Source: Panorpa germanica (taxonomy: Eukaryota > Arthropoda > Insecta > Mecoptera > Panorpidae). From it: a stretch of DNA of 64,000 bases. Below, piece by piece: positions 9,581 to 21,647 of this stretch (its first letter is position 1; each line of letters begins with the position of its first letter). Location: positions 124,001 to 188,000 of the forward strand of contig CAVMBN010000220.1 in assembly GCA_963678705.1 (NCBI GenBank). Direction: 5' to 3'. Made by a program: the position numbers and the translations under genes. The notes below the pieces were generated by a model. That model ran no database searches, had not been told where the DNA came from, and worked only from the letters and a program-made list of their open reading frames with translations.

Positions 9581-10565
9581 CAATACGTAGGTCTTCCTTT
9601 TTGTATTAAGTCCCATCTGTCTTGCCAGAGCTTATGCATATATGCATTCATCTCTTTAGCAATATATTTGGTATCGTCTCCAGACTTTTATCCTACAGCC
9701 GCATTAACTTTAAATCCTCGAAATTTGTCGCAATAATTTTAAATCATCAAAATTTGATTTTTTCAGTTCTAGCGTAATTTGTACTTGAGTAAGTGCATAA
9801 GTGATTTTTAAATCTAAAGGAATTGTCCCAAATATCACTTGCATAACTTCTGTAGATACAGTTCTGCAACAACGCGTCATCGTCAATAACATAGTTCTTT
9901 GCATAGAAGATCTGGAAGATTGATCCTGTAATACCATGCTGAAGCACAATACACAACTATTAGCATAAATGCCCCCTTGTATATTGTCGGCATAGTTGCC
10001 GAGTTAAAGCTTCATTCCGTCCTTGTGACACGCGCAAGGTGTGTTACAAGTTTATCATTCGTTGTTACTGTATTTGTTTCGTAGCTTTGTAGCTTCAAGA
10101 AACTACACATTTTATATGTAGCAGGTCGAGAACGGCTTTCTAGGGTTTCTGTACTATTTGCACCGATAAGGATCACATTATCGTTGGCAACACATATGTC
10201 TACACAACCTTTCGAGTGAGAAACACAGTTCTCGTCGAATACTATGTTCCAGAGCTCAGGCCCCATTACAGATCGCTGAGGACAACCTTTAGATAGTTGC
10301 CTTTTCATGGAACGGTAATCGGTTTGTAAAATAATGTTCGACAATGAAAATAGTTCTCCATAGCGCAGTAGACGTACCTATAGGTTTTTGCCGGTCTAAT
10401 TCTTTGAAGGTCACTTGGCCACCGGACATCAACAAAAGCACACTGAATTTCTATAAATATCTCATATACATACTTGTACTTATGCCTACTTACTTACCAT
10501 TTGTTTGTTACAATTGAATGTTCATGAACGATCAATCACTATTTCCAAGAAAACCGCATATATTG
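9581..10565 (-). pseudogene. R1-clade non-LTR retrotransposon ORF2 relic (M2)
   Basis: Read on the minus strand from the high coordinate, motifs appear in the order of an R1-type reverse transcriptase. First comes GFLGNS near 10555, then motif A as FIEIQCAFVDVRWPS near 10410-10455, then SKGCPQRSVMGPELWN (motif B) and VANDN for motif C, both within the open frame 10012-10344. Next come TNTVTTNDKLV, then QRTMLLTMTRCCRTVSTEV and GTIPLDLKI in 9710-9949, and finally WQDRW...KGRPTYW near 9581-9640. Motif A has Glu for the usual catalytic Asp, and motif C has Asn for the first Asp of the DD pair. Several frame changes and stops separate the blocks, and the stretch around the usual LGL-x-LD motif is missing. 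No endonuclease or terminal zinc finger is visible. It cannot make an active enzyme. The clade assignment rests on motif order and wording, not on a search. Confidence 0.75.
9634..9647. other. 14-bp perfect palindrome within the relic (M2 example)
   Basis: ATGCATATATGCAT is its own reverse complement. It recurs in nearly all monomers that keep the C-terminal relic block and encodes part of the NAYMHK stretch on the minus strand. It may be incidental. Confidence 0.5.
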
Positions 10566-10797
10566 TTTACTTAATTACTTATAACAAATAATACACTCTC
10601 ATTATTATTTAAAACACGCATTTATATAAACTAATTCTTGTGTTTTAATATTATTTATAGTTAATGTTATTCGACTTACTTGATAGTGGGCGGCAACCTT
10701 TTGTCTTCCGTATATTTGTAGTGTTTATATGAGGTCTTCCTTATATATCTCTACAGATTTCTTAAATTTTAAACCACTTGATGTTTTAGCACTAACA

Positions 10798-12372
10798 CTA
10801 ACCTAATTATTATCACTTTTTTTGTCTATTGCACTTATTAATGTCTTATATCAAACATCAAAGTTATAAATTTAAGGTTATGTTTATAAGACCGCGTGTA
10901 CGCGTTATGAAAAATTCGTTTTTAACACTGGTTTCCAACTGTCAAACTTTTGTAAAAACACTTTGTTTAGGGTAAATTAACACAAATTTAAAACAAACCT
11001 AAATACTTTTCGTTTGAAAAAGTATTCATATAATTTATTTAATTTTTTTCCATAATTAATTTCTTATTTTTTTCACCTAAAGTAGCAGGAGCCGATCACA
11101 CACATAGTAGATAGGAACCACTTGTGCTGCAAAGCAATATTAACGTCCTTGTAAACCAATACGTACGTCTTCCTTTTTGTATTAAGTCCCATCTGTCTTG
11201 CCAGAGCTTATGCATATATGCATTCATCTCTTTGGCAATATATTTGGTATCGTCTCCAGACTTTTATCCTACAGCCGCAATAACTTTAAATCCTCGAAAT
11301 TTGTCGCATTAATTTTAAATCATCAAAATTTGATTTTTTCAGTTCTAGCGTAATTTGTACTTGAGTAAGTGCATAAGTGATTTTTAAATCTGAAGGAATT
11401 GTCCCAAATATCACTTGCACTACTTCTGTAGATACAGTTCTGCAACAACGCGTCATCGTCAATAACATAGTTCTTTGCATGGAAGATCTGGAAGATTGAT
11501 CCTGTAATACTATGCTGAAGCACAATACACAACTATTAGCATAAATGCCCCCTTGTATATTGTCGGCATAGTTGCCGAGTTAAAGCTTCATTCCGTCCTT
11601 GTGACACGCGCAAGGTGTGTTACAAGTTTATCATTTGTTGTTACTGTATTTGTTTCGTAGCTTTGTAGCTTCAAGAAGCTACACATTTTATATGTAGCAG
11701 GTCGAGAACGGCTTTCTAGGGTTTCTGTACTATTTGCACCGATAAGGATCACATTATCGTTGGCAAAACATATGTCTACACAACCTTTCGAGTGAGAAAC
11801 ACAGTTCTCGTCGAATACCATGTTCCAGAGCTCAGGCCCCATTACAGATCGCTGAGGACAACCTTTAGATAGTTGCCTTTTCATGGAACGGTAATCGGTT
11901 TGTAAAATAATGTTCGACAATGAAAATAGTTCTCCATAGCGCAGTAGACGTACCTATAGGTTTTTGCCGGTCTAATTTTTTGAAGGTCACTTGGCCACCG
12001 GACATCAACAAAGGCACACTGAATTTCTATAAATATCTCATATACATACTTTTACTTATGCCTACTTACTTACCATTTGTTTGTTACCATTGAATGTTCA
12101 TGAACGATCAATCACTATTTCCAAGAAAACCGCATATATTGTTTACTTAATCACTTATAACAATTAATACACTCTCATTATTATTTAAAACAAGCATTTA
12201 TATAAACTAATTCTTGTGTTTTAATATTATTTATAGTTAATGTTATTCGACTTACTTGATAGTGGGCGGAAACCTTTTGTCTTCCGTATATTTGTAGTGT
12301 TTATATGAGGTCTTCCTTATATATCTCTACAGATTTCTTGAATTTAAACCACTTGATGTTTTAGCACTAACA
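10798..12372 (-). repeat. Monomer M3 (1,575 bp)
   Basis: First half of a dimeric repeat with M4. It shares private variants with M5, including caattaatac, aaaacaagcattta and gggcggaaacc near its right end. Confidence 0.95.
11157..12140 (-). pseudogene. R1-type ORF2 relic (M3)
   Basis: Frames 11588-11920 (SKGCPQRSVMG, FANDN) and 11286-11525 (RTVSTEVVQVIFGTIPSDL). The Leu-to-Ser change in PLDL is private to this copy. Confidence 0.75.
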
Positions 12373-13957
12373 CTAACCTAATTATTATCACTTTTTTTGT
12401 CTATCGCACTTATTAAATCCTATATCAAACATCAAAGTTACAAATTTGAGGTTATGTTTATAAGACTGCGTGTACGCGTAATGAAAAATTCGTTTTTAAC
12501 ACTAGTTTTCAACTGTCAAACTTTTGTAAAAACACTTTGTTTAGGGTAAACTAACACAAATTTAAAACAAACTTAAATACTTTTCGTTTGAAAAAGTATT
12601 TATATAATTTATTAAATTTTTTTCCATAATTAATATCTCACTTTTAATCACTTTTTTCGCCTAAAGTAGCAGGAGCCGATCACACACATAGTAGATAGGA
12701 ACCACTTGTGTTGCAAAGCAATATTAACGTCCTTGTAAACCAATACGTAGGTCTTCCTTTTTGTATTAAGTCCCATCTTTCTTGCCAGAGCTTATGCATA
12801 TATGCAATTATCTCTTTGGCAATATATTTGGTATCGTCTCCAGACTTTTATCCTACAGCCGCATTAACTTTAAATCCTCGAAATTTGTCGCATTAATTTT
12901 AAATCATCAAAATTTGATTTTTTCAGTTCTAGCGTAATTTGTACTTGAGTAAGTGCATGAGTGATTTTTAAATCTAAAGGAATTGTCCCCAATATCACTT
13001 GCAACACTTCTGTAGATACAGTTCTGCAACAACGCGTCATCGTCAATAACATAGTTCTTTGCATGAAAGATCTGGAAGATTGATCCTGTAATACCATTCC
13101 GAAGCACAATACACAACTATTAGCATAAATGCCCCCTTGTATAGTGTCGGCATAGTTGCCGAGTTTAAGCTTCATTCCGTCCTTGTGACACGCGCAAGGT
13201 GTGTTACAAGTTTATCATTCGTTGTTACTGTATTTGTTTCGTAGCTTTGTAGCTTCAAGAAACTACACATTTTATATATAGCAGGTCGAGAACGGCTTTC
13301 TAGGGTTTCTGTACTATTTGCACCGATAAGGATCACATTATCGTTGGCAAAACATATGTCTACACAACCTTTCGAGTGAGAAACACAGTTCTCGTCAAAT
13401 ACCATGTTCCAGAGCTCAGGCCCCATTACAGATCGCTGAGGACGACCTTTAGATAGTTGCCTTTTCATGGAACGGTAATCGGTTTGTAAAATAATGTTCG
13501 ACAATGAAAATAGTTCTCCATAGCGCAGTAGACGTACCTATAGGTTTTTGCCAGTCTAATTCTTTGAAGGTCACTTGGCCACCGGACATCAACAAAGGCA
13601 CACTGAATTTCTATAAATATCTCATATACATACTTGTACTTATGTCTACTTACTTACCATTTGTTTGTTACAATTGAATGTTCATGAACGATCAATCACT
13701 ATTTCCAAGAAAACCGCATATATTGTTCACTTAATTACTTATAACAAATAATACACTCTCATTATTATTTAAAACACGCATTTATATAAACTAATTCTTG
13801 TGTTTTAATATTATTTATAGTTAATGTTATTCGACTTACTTGATAGTGGGCGGCAACCTTTTGTCTTCCGTATATTTGTAGTGTTTATATGAGGTCTTCC
13901 TTATATATCTCTACAGATTTCTTGAATTTTAAACCACTTGATATTTTAGCACTAACA
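12373..13957 (-). repeat. Monomer M4 (1,585 bp)
   Basis: Second half of the M3-M4 dimer. It shares ttttttcgcctaaag, the cccatctttc variant and SKGRPQ with M6. Its GC inverted repeat has one arm change (TGCG in place of CGCG). Confidence 0.95.
12741..13724 (-). pseudogene. R1-type ORF2 relic (M4)
   Basis: Frames 13172-13504 and 12870-13175, both fully open. Motif B is SKGRPQ; motif C FANDN is at 13338-13352. Confidence 0.75.
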
Positions 13958-15532
13958 CTAACCTAATTATTATCACTTTTTTTGTCTATTGCACTTATTA
14001 ATGTCTTATATCAAACATCAAAGTTATAAATTTAAGGTTATGTTTATAAGACCGCGTGTACGCGTAATGAAAAATTCGTTTTTAACACTGGTTTCCAACT
14101 GTCAAACATTTGTAAAAACACTTTGTTTAGGGTAAATTAACACAAATTTAAAACAAACCTAAATACTTTTCGTTTGAAAAAGTATTCATATAATTTATTT
14201 AATTTTTTTCCATAATTAATTTCTTACTTTTTTCACCTAAAGTAGCAGGAGCCGATCACACACATAGTAGATAGGAACCACTTGTGCTGCAAAGCAATAT
14301 TAACGTCCTTGTAAACCAATACGTAGGTCTTCCTTTTTGTATTAAGTCCCATCTGTCTTGCCAGAGCTTATGCATATATGCATTCATCTCTTTGGCAATA
14401 TATTTGGTATCGTCTCCAGACTTTTATCCTACAGCCGCATTACCTTTAAATCCTTGAAATTTGTAGCATTAATTTTAAATTATCAAAATTTGATTTTTTC
14501 AGTTCTAGCGTAATTTGTACTTGAGTAAGTGCATGAGTGATTTTTAAATCTAAAGAAATTGTCCTCAATATCACTTGCACCACTTCTGTAGATACAGTTC
14601 TGAAACAACGCGTCATCGTCAATAACATAGTTCTTTGCATAGAAGATCTGGAAGATTGATCCTGTAATACTATGCCGAAGCACAATACACAACTATTAGC
14701 ATAAATGCCCCCTTGTATAGTGTCGGCATAGTTGCCGAGTTTAAGATTCATTCCGTCCTTGTGACACGCGCAAGGTGTGTTACAAGTTTATCATTCGTTG
14801 TTACTGTATTTGTTTCGTAGCTTTGTAGCTTCAAGAAGCTACACATTTTATATGTAGCAGGTCGAGAACGGCTTTCTAGGGTTTCTGTACTATTTGCACC
14901 GATAAGGATCACATTATCGTTGGCAAAACATATGTCTACACAACCTTTCGAGTGAGAAACACAGTTCTCGTCGAATACCATGTTCCAGAGCTCAGGCCCC
15001 ATTACAGATCGCTGAGGACAACCTTTAGATAGTTGCCTTTTCATGGAACGGTAATCGGTTTGTAAAATAATGTTCGACAATGAAAATAGTTCTCCATAGC
15101 GCAGTAGACGTACCTATAGGTTTTTGCCGGTCTAATTCTTTGAAGGTCACTTGGCCACCGGACATCAACAAAGGCACACTGAATTTCTATAAATATCTCA
15201 TATACATACTTTTACTTATGCCTACTTACTTACCATTTGTTTGTTACCATTGAATGTTCATGAACGATCAATCACTATTTCCAAGAAAACCGCATATATT
15301 GTTTACTTAATCACTTATAACAATTAATACACTCTCATTATTATTTAAAACAAGCATTTATATAAACTAATTCTTGTGTTTTAATATTATTTATAGTTAA
15401 TGTTATTCGACTTACTTGATAGTGGGCGGAAACCTTTTGTCTTCCGTATATTTGTAGTGTTTATATGAGGTCTTCCTTATATATCTCTACAGATTTCTTG
15501 AATTTAAACCACTTGATGTTTTAGCACTAACA
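13958..15532 (-). repeat. Monomer M5 (1,575 bp)
   Basis: M3-type half of the second dimer (M5-M6). Its right third carries the same private variants as M3. Confidence 0.95.
14317..15301 (-). pseudogene. R1-type ORF2 relic (M5)
   Basis: Frames 14748-15080 (SKGCPQ, FANDN) and 14446-14751, with private changes RCFRTVSTEV and RTISLDL. Confidence 0.75.
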
Positions 15533-17058
15533 CTAACCTAATTATTATCACTTTTTTTGTCTATCGCACTTATTAAATCTTATATCAAACATCAAAGTTA
15601 CAAATTTGAGGTTTTGTTTATAAGACCGCGTGTACGCGTAATGAAAAATTCAAAACACAAATTTAAAACAAACTTAAATACTTTTCGTTTGAAAAAGTAT
15701 TCATATAATTTTTTAAATTTTTTTCCATAATTAATATCTCACTTTTAATCACTTTTTTCGCCTAAAGTAGCAGGAGCCGATCACACACATAGTAGATAGG
15801 AACCACTTGTGTTGCAAAGCAATATTAACGTCCTTGTAAACCAATACGTAGGTCTTCCTTTTTGTATTAAGTCCTATCTTTCTTGCCAGAGCTTATGCAT
15901 ATATGCATTCATCTCTTTGGCAATATATTTGGTATCGTCTCCAGACTTTTATCCTACAGCCGCATTAACTTTAAATCCTCGAAATTTGTCGCATTAATTT
16001 TAAATCATCAAAATTTGATTTTTTCAGTTCTAGCGTAATTTGTACTTGAGTAAGTGCATGAGTGATTTTTAAATCTAAAGGAATTGTCCCCAATATCACT
16101 TGCAACACTTCTGTAGATACAGTTCTGCAACAACGCGTCATCGTCAATAACATAGTTCTTTGCATGGAAGATCTGGAAGATTGATCCTGTAATACCATTC
16201 CGAAGCACAATACACAACTATTAGCATAAATGCCCCCTTGTATAGTGTCGGCACAGTTGCCGAGTTTAAGCTTCATTCCGTCCTTGTGACACGCGCAAGG
16301 TGTGTTACAAGTTTATCATTCGTTGTTACTGTATTTGTTTTGTAGCTTTGTAGCTTCAAGAAACTACACATTTTATATATAGCAGGTCGAGAACGGCTTT
16401 CTAGGGTTTCTGTACTATTTGCACCGATAAGGATCACATTATCGTTGGCAAAACATATGTCTACACAACCTTTCGAGTGAGAAACACAGTTCTCGTCAAA
16501 TACCATGTTCCAGAGCTCAGGCCCCATTACAGATCGCTGAGGACGACCTTTAGATAGTTGCCTTTTCATGGAACGGTAATCGGTTTGTAAAATAATGTTC
16601 GACAATGAAAATAGTTCTCCATAGCGCAGTAGACGTACCTATAGGTTTTTGCCAGTCTAATTCTTTGAAGATCACTTGGCCACCGGACATCAACAAAGGC
16701 ACACTGAATTTCTATAAATATCTCATATACATACTTGTACTTATGCCTACTTACTTACCATTTGTTTGTTACAATTGAATGTTCATGAACGATCAATCAC
16801 TATTTCCAAGAAAACCGCATATATTGTTCACTTAATTACTTATAACAAATAATACACTCTTATTATTATTTAAAACACGCATTTATATAAACTAATTCTT
16901 GTGTTTTAATATTATTTATAGTTAATGTTATTCGACTTACTTGATAGTAGGCGGCAACCTTTTGTCTTCCGTATATTTGTAGTGTTTATATGAGGTCTTC
17001 CTTATATATCTCTACAGATTTCTTGAATTTTAAACCACTTGATGTTTTAGCACTAACA
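15533..17058 (-). repeat. Monomer M6 (1,526 bp, 59-bp deletion)
   Basis: M4-type monomer. It lacks about 59 bp near 15650, where the usual stretch after gaaaaattc up to the run before cacaaatttaaaac is missing. Its right end carries gaagatcacttgg, ctcttattatta and gatagtaggcgg, markers it shares only with the right end of M7. Confidence 0.95.
15842..16825 (-). pseudogene. R1-type ORF2 relic (M6)
   Basis: Frames 16273-16605 (SKGRPQ, FANDN) and 15971-16276; essentially the M4 version. Confidence 0.75.
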
Positions 17059-17417
17059 CTAACCTAATTATTATCACTTTTTTTGTCTATTGCACTTATT
17101 AATGTCTTATATCAAACATCAAAGTTATAAATTTAAGGTTATGTTTATAAGACCGCGTGTACGCGTAATGAAAAATTCGTTTTTAACACTGGTTTCCAAC
17201 TGTCAAACTTTTGTAAAAACACTTTGTTTAGGGTAAATTAACACAAATTTAAAACAAACCTAAATACTTTTCGTTTGAAAAAGTATTCATATAATGTATT
17301 TAATTTTTTTCCATAATTAATTTCTTACTTTTTTCACCTAAAGTAGCAGGAGCCGATCACACACATAGTAGATAGGAACCACTTGTGTTGCAAAGCAATA
17401 TTAACGTCCTTGTAAAC

Positions 17418-17545
17418 CAATACGTAGGTCTACCTTTTTGTATTAGGTTCCATCTGTCTTGCCAGAGCTTATGCATATATGCATTCATCTCTTTGGCAAT
17501 ATATTTGGTATCGTCTCCAGACTTTTATCCTACAGCCGCATTAAC
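17418..17545 (-). pseudogene. R1-type ORF2 relic, C-terminal block (M7 left)
   Basis: Same interruption point as M1: the LTR element follows directly after the TAAC target. Confidence 0.65.
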
Positions 17546-18476
17546 TGTAACCCTACCCCCTTATATCTACTATCTATATATGGTGGTAGTTACTTATTTT
17601 ATGAGAGCGATTTTACAATCGTCTCAAGCGAAGATTCTTTTAGAGATCTGGATCTCCTTGAGTCGGATGACCTAAGCTAATGCTAATTGTGGAGGCTTCT
17701 TTATCATTCAGGACTTATTACCTCATCTAATCATATTACATAAATATATTAGGTTTTACTTACTTTTTGTGCTTTCTGCAGGCAGCTTCCTCTGCTTTTG
17801 ACAATCACTTTAATTTACGCGACGCGACCGTTAACTCTAAGTACTTTTACAATTAAAACAAGGGATTCATTAACACTATTTTCTGTTATTATTCTATCTA
17901 TTATTTAATACAAATTTTAGTAACTTTATCATTATTATATCAAAGCGACTGACTAAACTGGACCAACCGTCTAAGAGGCGCTACTTCCTTATTTGACGGG
18001 GTCTGTTTAGACCTTTCGATTGGGTCTCGACGTACTAACTGGCTGATTGATCTGAATGGACTGACCCCTTTCCTCTCTATTTCTAGGCTTATATAGCTTA
18101 AAGCTCTTTGTTTGAATATATGAACTCGTTTAAACTCAAATGTTATTTCGTCACTACTTTGGACTTTTCGTATTTGATTCCAACATAAACATTATTTAAA
18201 GCTACACGTGCCAAGCTACACGTGCCTCACGCACAAAAGAAGTTAGTAAATATTTCTCTTAAAAGTTATTGTAAATACTTTGTCAGCAGTTTTGAGTATA
18301 ATATTAATATGCGACTTGGTCTTATTGATAAAACTATACTTAATTTAAACAAAGTTCCCGCCAGTTCGGCGACTTAAACTATTAAAAATACTTTGTATGT
18401 GAACCTTCCAATGGTTCCTAAATAGTTAGTTAAAATATATTATCAATAATTAATGAATCTATATGGGACTGTTACA
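17546..18476 (-). repeat. 3' LTR of copy 2 (931 bp)
   Basis: Left-type variants as in copy 1; it shares taaactggacc and gttagtaaatatt only with copy 3. Confidence 0.92.
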
Positions 18477-21400
18477 TTGCTTCCCGTTTTTAAATTAAAA
18501 TCTATAATCCAATGATTATAATTTTATTAGTCTTTCCCGTATTTCTAGATTCATTCATAATTGAAACCTTAATAAAATAAATGTAATTTAAAATTTAAAT
18601 CAATAAATAAATCATATATAGTCGTTAATAAATAAAATAATTCTTCTTTATCTGCTTTATGTAGGTGATTTCATTCTCATAGTTTCATAACAATATGCGA
18701 GTAACTTTGATAAATAAGTGAATACTTTTCTTCGTTTCGAATACGCTTTCCCTCGGTTTGTTTTTGAATACGTCCTTGTCCTACTGCTTCACGACTTAGC
18801 ATAGGTTTCATATTTCTCTCACTGATAGTTTTTAATGTCCGTAGTATTTGTAAATTCTCGTTCTGTTTACAATACTTGTAGTTTACTACACATGTTTTCT
18901 TCTTAAGTGATTACTGCTTCACTTTGACCCTTAATTTCTTCTCGATTATTCACGGACTTCGTCATTTCGTATTGTTTTCTTCATCTTTCAATTTGCATCG
19001 ATTTCATCGGAATCTTCATCTCATAACGGCTTGCATTCTGGTAGTTTCTCTCGTTTATTCGATCATTGGCTCGTTCAAGTATTCACAATTATTACCTTAG
19101 TCTTACGCATTATGAAAATCAACTACTAGTCTCATCCTTCAGTTCCTCGTTGTTGTAAATGCTGCAATTTATACCCTTACGTAATTATCTTAATTATAAA
19201 TTCATTTTCTGTCTTTTATTCTATAATTTCTTACAATTGACATAACAAATTTGGCTCTTGTATAGCTCTTTTACTAATAATTCGCTTAACTTTACTTAGA
19301 AGTTATAGTCATTACAAAATATGAATTTATTTCATAGCATATCTTAATTTCTAGTTATTTTAATTATATTTTAAACATAACATGTAAATATCTTACGGCA
19401 TCTGTTTCTTTTTTTTAAATATCATCAATCTCTTCTTATTACTTTTTTTTTCTTTGATTGTTCTATATATGTTTTCCAATTTTGCAATATTTATGCCATA
19501 AATTATTTTCACATCTTTTACAAACTACTGTTAATTTTACACAACAATGAAATTTAATGTAAACATATTTTTTTCCTTTAATTCAAATACAAATTTAACT
19601 CTTCTCTTAAATTTAGATTCAATATTCCATACTTTAGTTTATTCTTTTATTAACGAATATTTTAAAGTACTTATTATCATTTACTGTATTTTTCCATTTA
19701 ACAAATTTATTATATTTATTTTTCCCAAATCAAAACATTATTCTAACATGGTTATATCAAAAATTATTTTTAAATCTATTTATTATTTTTTAAACAACAA
19801 AATCTTACTTGATAGATACTTTACTCAAATACTATAATCAAGGTAAACATAATTATTAAACTTCAACACTTGGTACTTGAATTTAAACCAACTTTTTATA
19901 TTCGCATGTAGTAATACATGTGATCCACAAAATAAAATTTCTTTTCTCTATATTATATTATATCTTAATGCAATTTAACATTACAAGTGTTCAAATTTTC
20001 AATGAATACCTCTTATCAATTTTCAAATCTTCTTCTTTTTATATTAAAGTTTTCAAAACGATCTGTGAACAGAAAAACATTTTAATTTATTCAATATTTA
20101 TGATATAAAATCTTCAAATAAGCCATCTTATTCTGCAATGCCTTCATCATGTATCTTGTCCATCTGAAATTATATAGCATTAGTATATCTCAATAAAAAC
20201 ATAAAAATTATTCTTTAAAAGTTAATTGTTACTCATGTTTCGTACATCTGTAACTTCTGGTTTAGTTTGTTTATTAAATACCCTTATCTAATTTATGTTC
20301 TCAAACCCTCTGTTAAAAATCAATTTTAATCTCACTTATATATTCAAGTGTTAATTTCTTCTATGACCTTCCTGACTCGAATTTCAATACATCTGTTACA
20401 AATAACTTTAGTTCCTAATTATATGTTTATTTTCTTAACTCATGACCTTTCTGTTTTTATGTTTCTTTTACTCGTAAAATATTAAAGTACCATATTAGTC
20501 TCATTTAACTATTTTAACGATCAAATAATCCCTTTTTTAAATTGACCTTAACCTAGTTTATGTTTGTAACAAAAGTTTATATTTTTATTCCAATTCTATA
20601 CTCTTACACATTATTCAAATTACGCTGTTCATTTATTATGTTTCTTAACCCTTTGATATCGCTATCTACCGTTCTATTTAAATCTCAAGTTTTCTTTAAC
20701 CTTTACACCCTTATTTACTTTTCTGTTTTCTTAAATTTCTCAAAATCAAAATCCTAATCTACTACCTACCTAAATCTTAATGTATCATAATATATTACTA
20801 GAGTGTGTGAAAATGTCTACTTTTACTTGTATCTGTACTCATTATGTTAATGTTTATTTTACTGAGCGTATGCTTTATTTCTTTTCGAATTGTTTTACTT
20901 CATTCAAATTTAAGTGTTCTTTATTTCATCAACGTCGATTTGCAACTAATCATTATTACATATTCAATAAATATCTACTTATCCGTAGCTCATTGTACAC
21001 GTTTCAGTACTTCTTAACTTTTTCTTATTCAATTTCTTGGTTTCCTTTAAACCGTTCATACCGATTTCCATTTTCGGCGATAACTCAATAGTTCCATATA
21101 CTTCTTGGTTTCCTTTAAACCGTTCATACCGATTTCCATTTTCGGCGATAACTCAATAGTTCCATATACTTTATTTTCATCAATTTCTTGGTTTCCTTTA
21201 AACCGTTCATACCGATTTCCATTTTCGGCGATAACTCAATAGTTCCATATACTTTATTTTCATCATTATTTCAGTATTCAAATATCTCGTAGTCAATAAA
21301 TAACTCATAGCAAATCACGAATACAATCGATTCTCTTTAATTTCTAACTAGCACTCATATCAAATCTTTTTAAAATTATACGTCTATAACAACAATGCTA

Positions 21401-21647
21401 CAATACTTTCTGTTCAGAAAAATAATCTTTTTAATAGCTCAACTGTGTAACTTTTAAACAAAACTATCTTGACACCCTAGAATACGTTTACTGTTAAAAT
21501 TATCCTTCCTATTTCCAAAATTTCTTATTGTTACTTTATAAAATGATACTTATGATCTATTCTAACACTTAAATGTTCTTATTCTATGCAACTTTAGTTC
21601 AATTAACAATCATCTTTATCCGATTTTTCTGGTTAAAATACTCTCTG
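18477..21647 (-). other. 3' region of LTR element copy 2, no pol found
   Basis: Almost identical to copy 1, with scattered single-base differences. The minisatellite lies at about 21034-21264. No enzyme-coding frame seen. Confidence 0.7.

Larger units (their letters stand above)
9222..10797 (-). repeat. Monomer M2 (1,576 bp), reference copy
   Basis: An uninterrupted monomer. From left to right on the plus strand it has an AT-rich spacer with the CGCGTGTACGCG inverted repeat, the minus-strand RT relic (9581-10565), then more AT-rich spacer. It closely matches M9, sharing the unusual VANDN form of motif C; both lie immediately downstream of an LTR-bearing monomer. Confidence 0.95.

Noticed and set aside
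336-9736. Repeated 62-96 codon plus-strand frames near the start of monomers (from a GTG, beginning LQSNINVL)
   Set aside because: They are antisense to the relic's C-terminal block, begin at a non-ATG codon, and run into the LTR where it is inserted. They are shadows of the repeat.
10443-10497. A 55-base intron-like stretch on the minus strand (GTAAGT...TTCAG) in every monomer
   Set aside because: Homology to RT motif A reads straight through the supposed acceptor (FIEIQCAF), so the sequence is ancestral coding sequence and not an intron.
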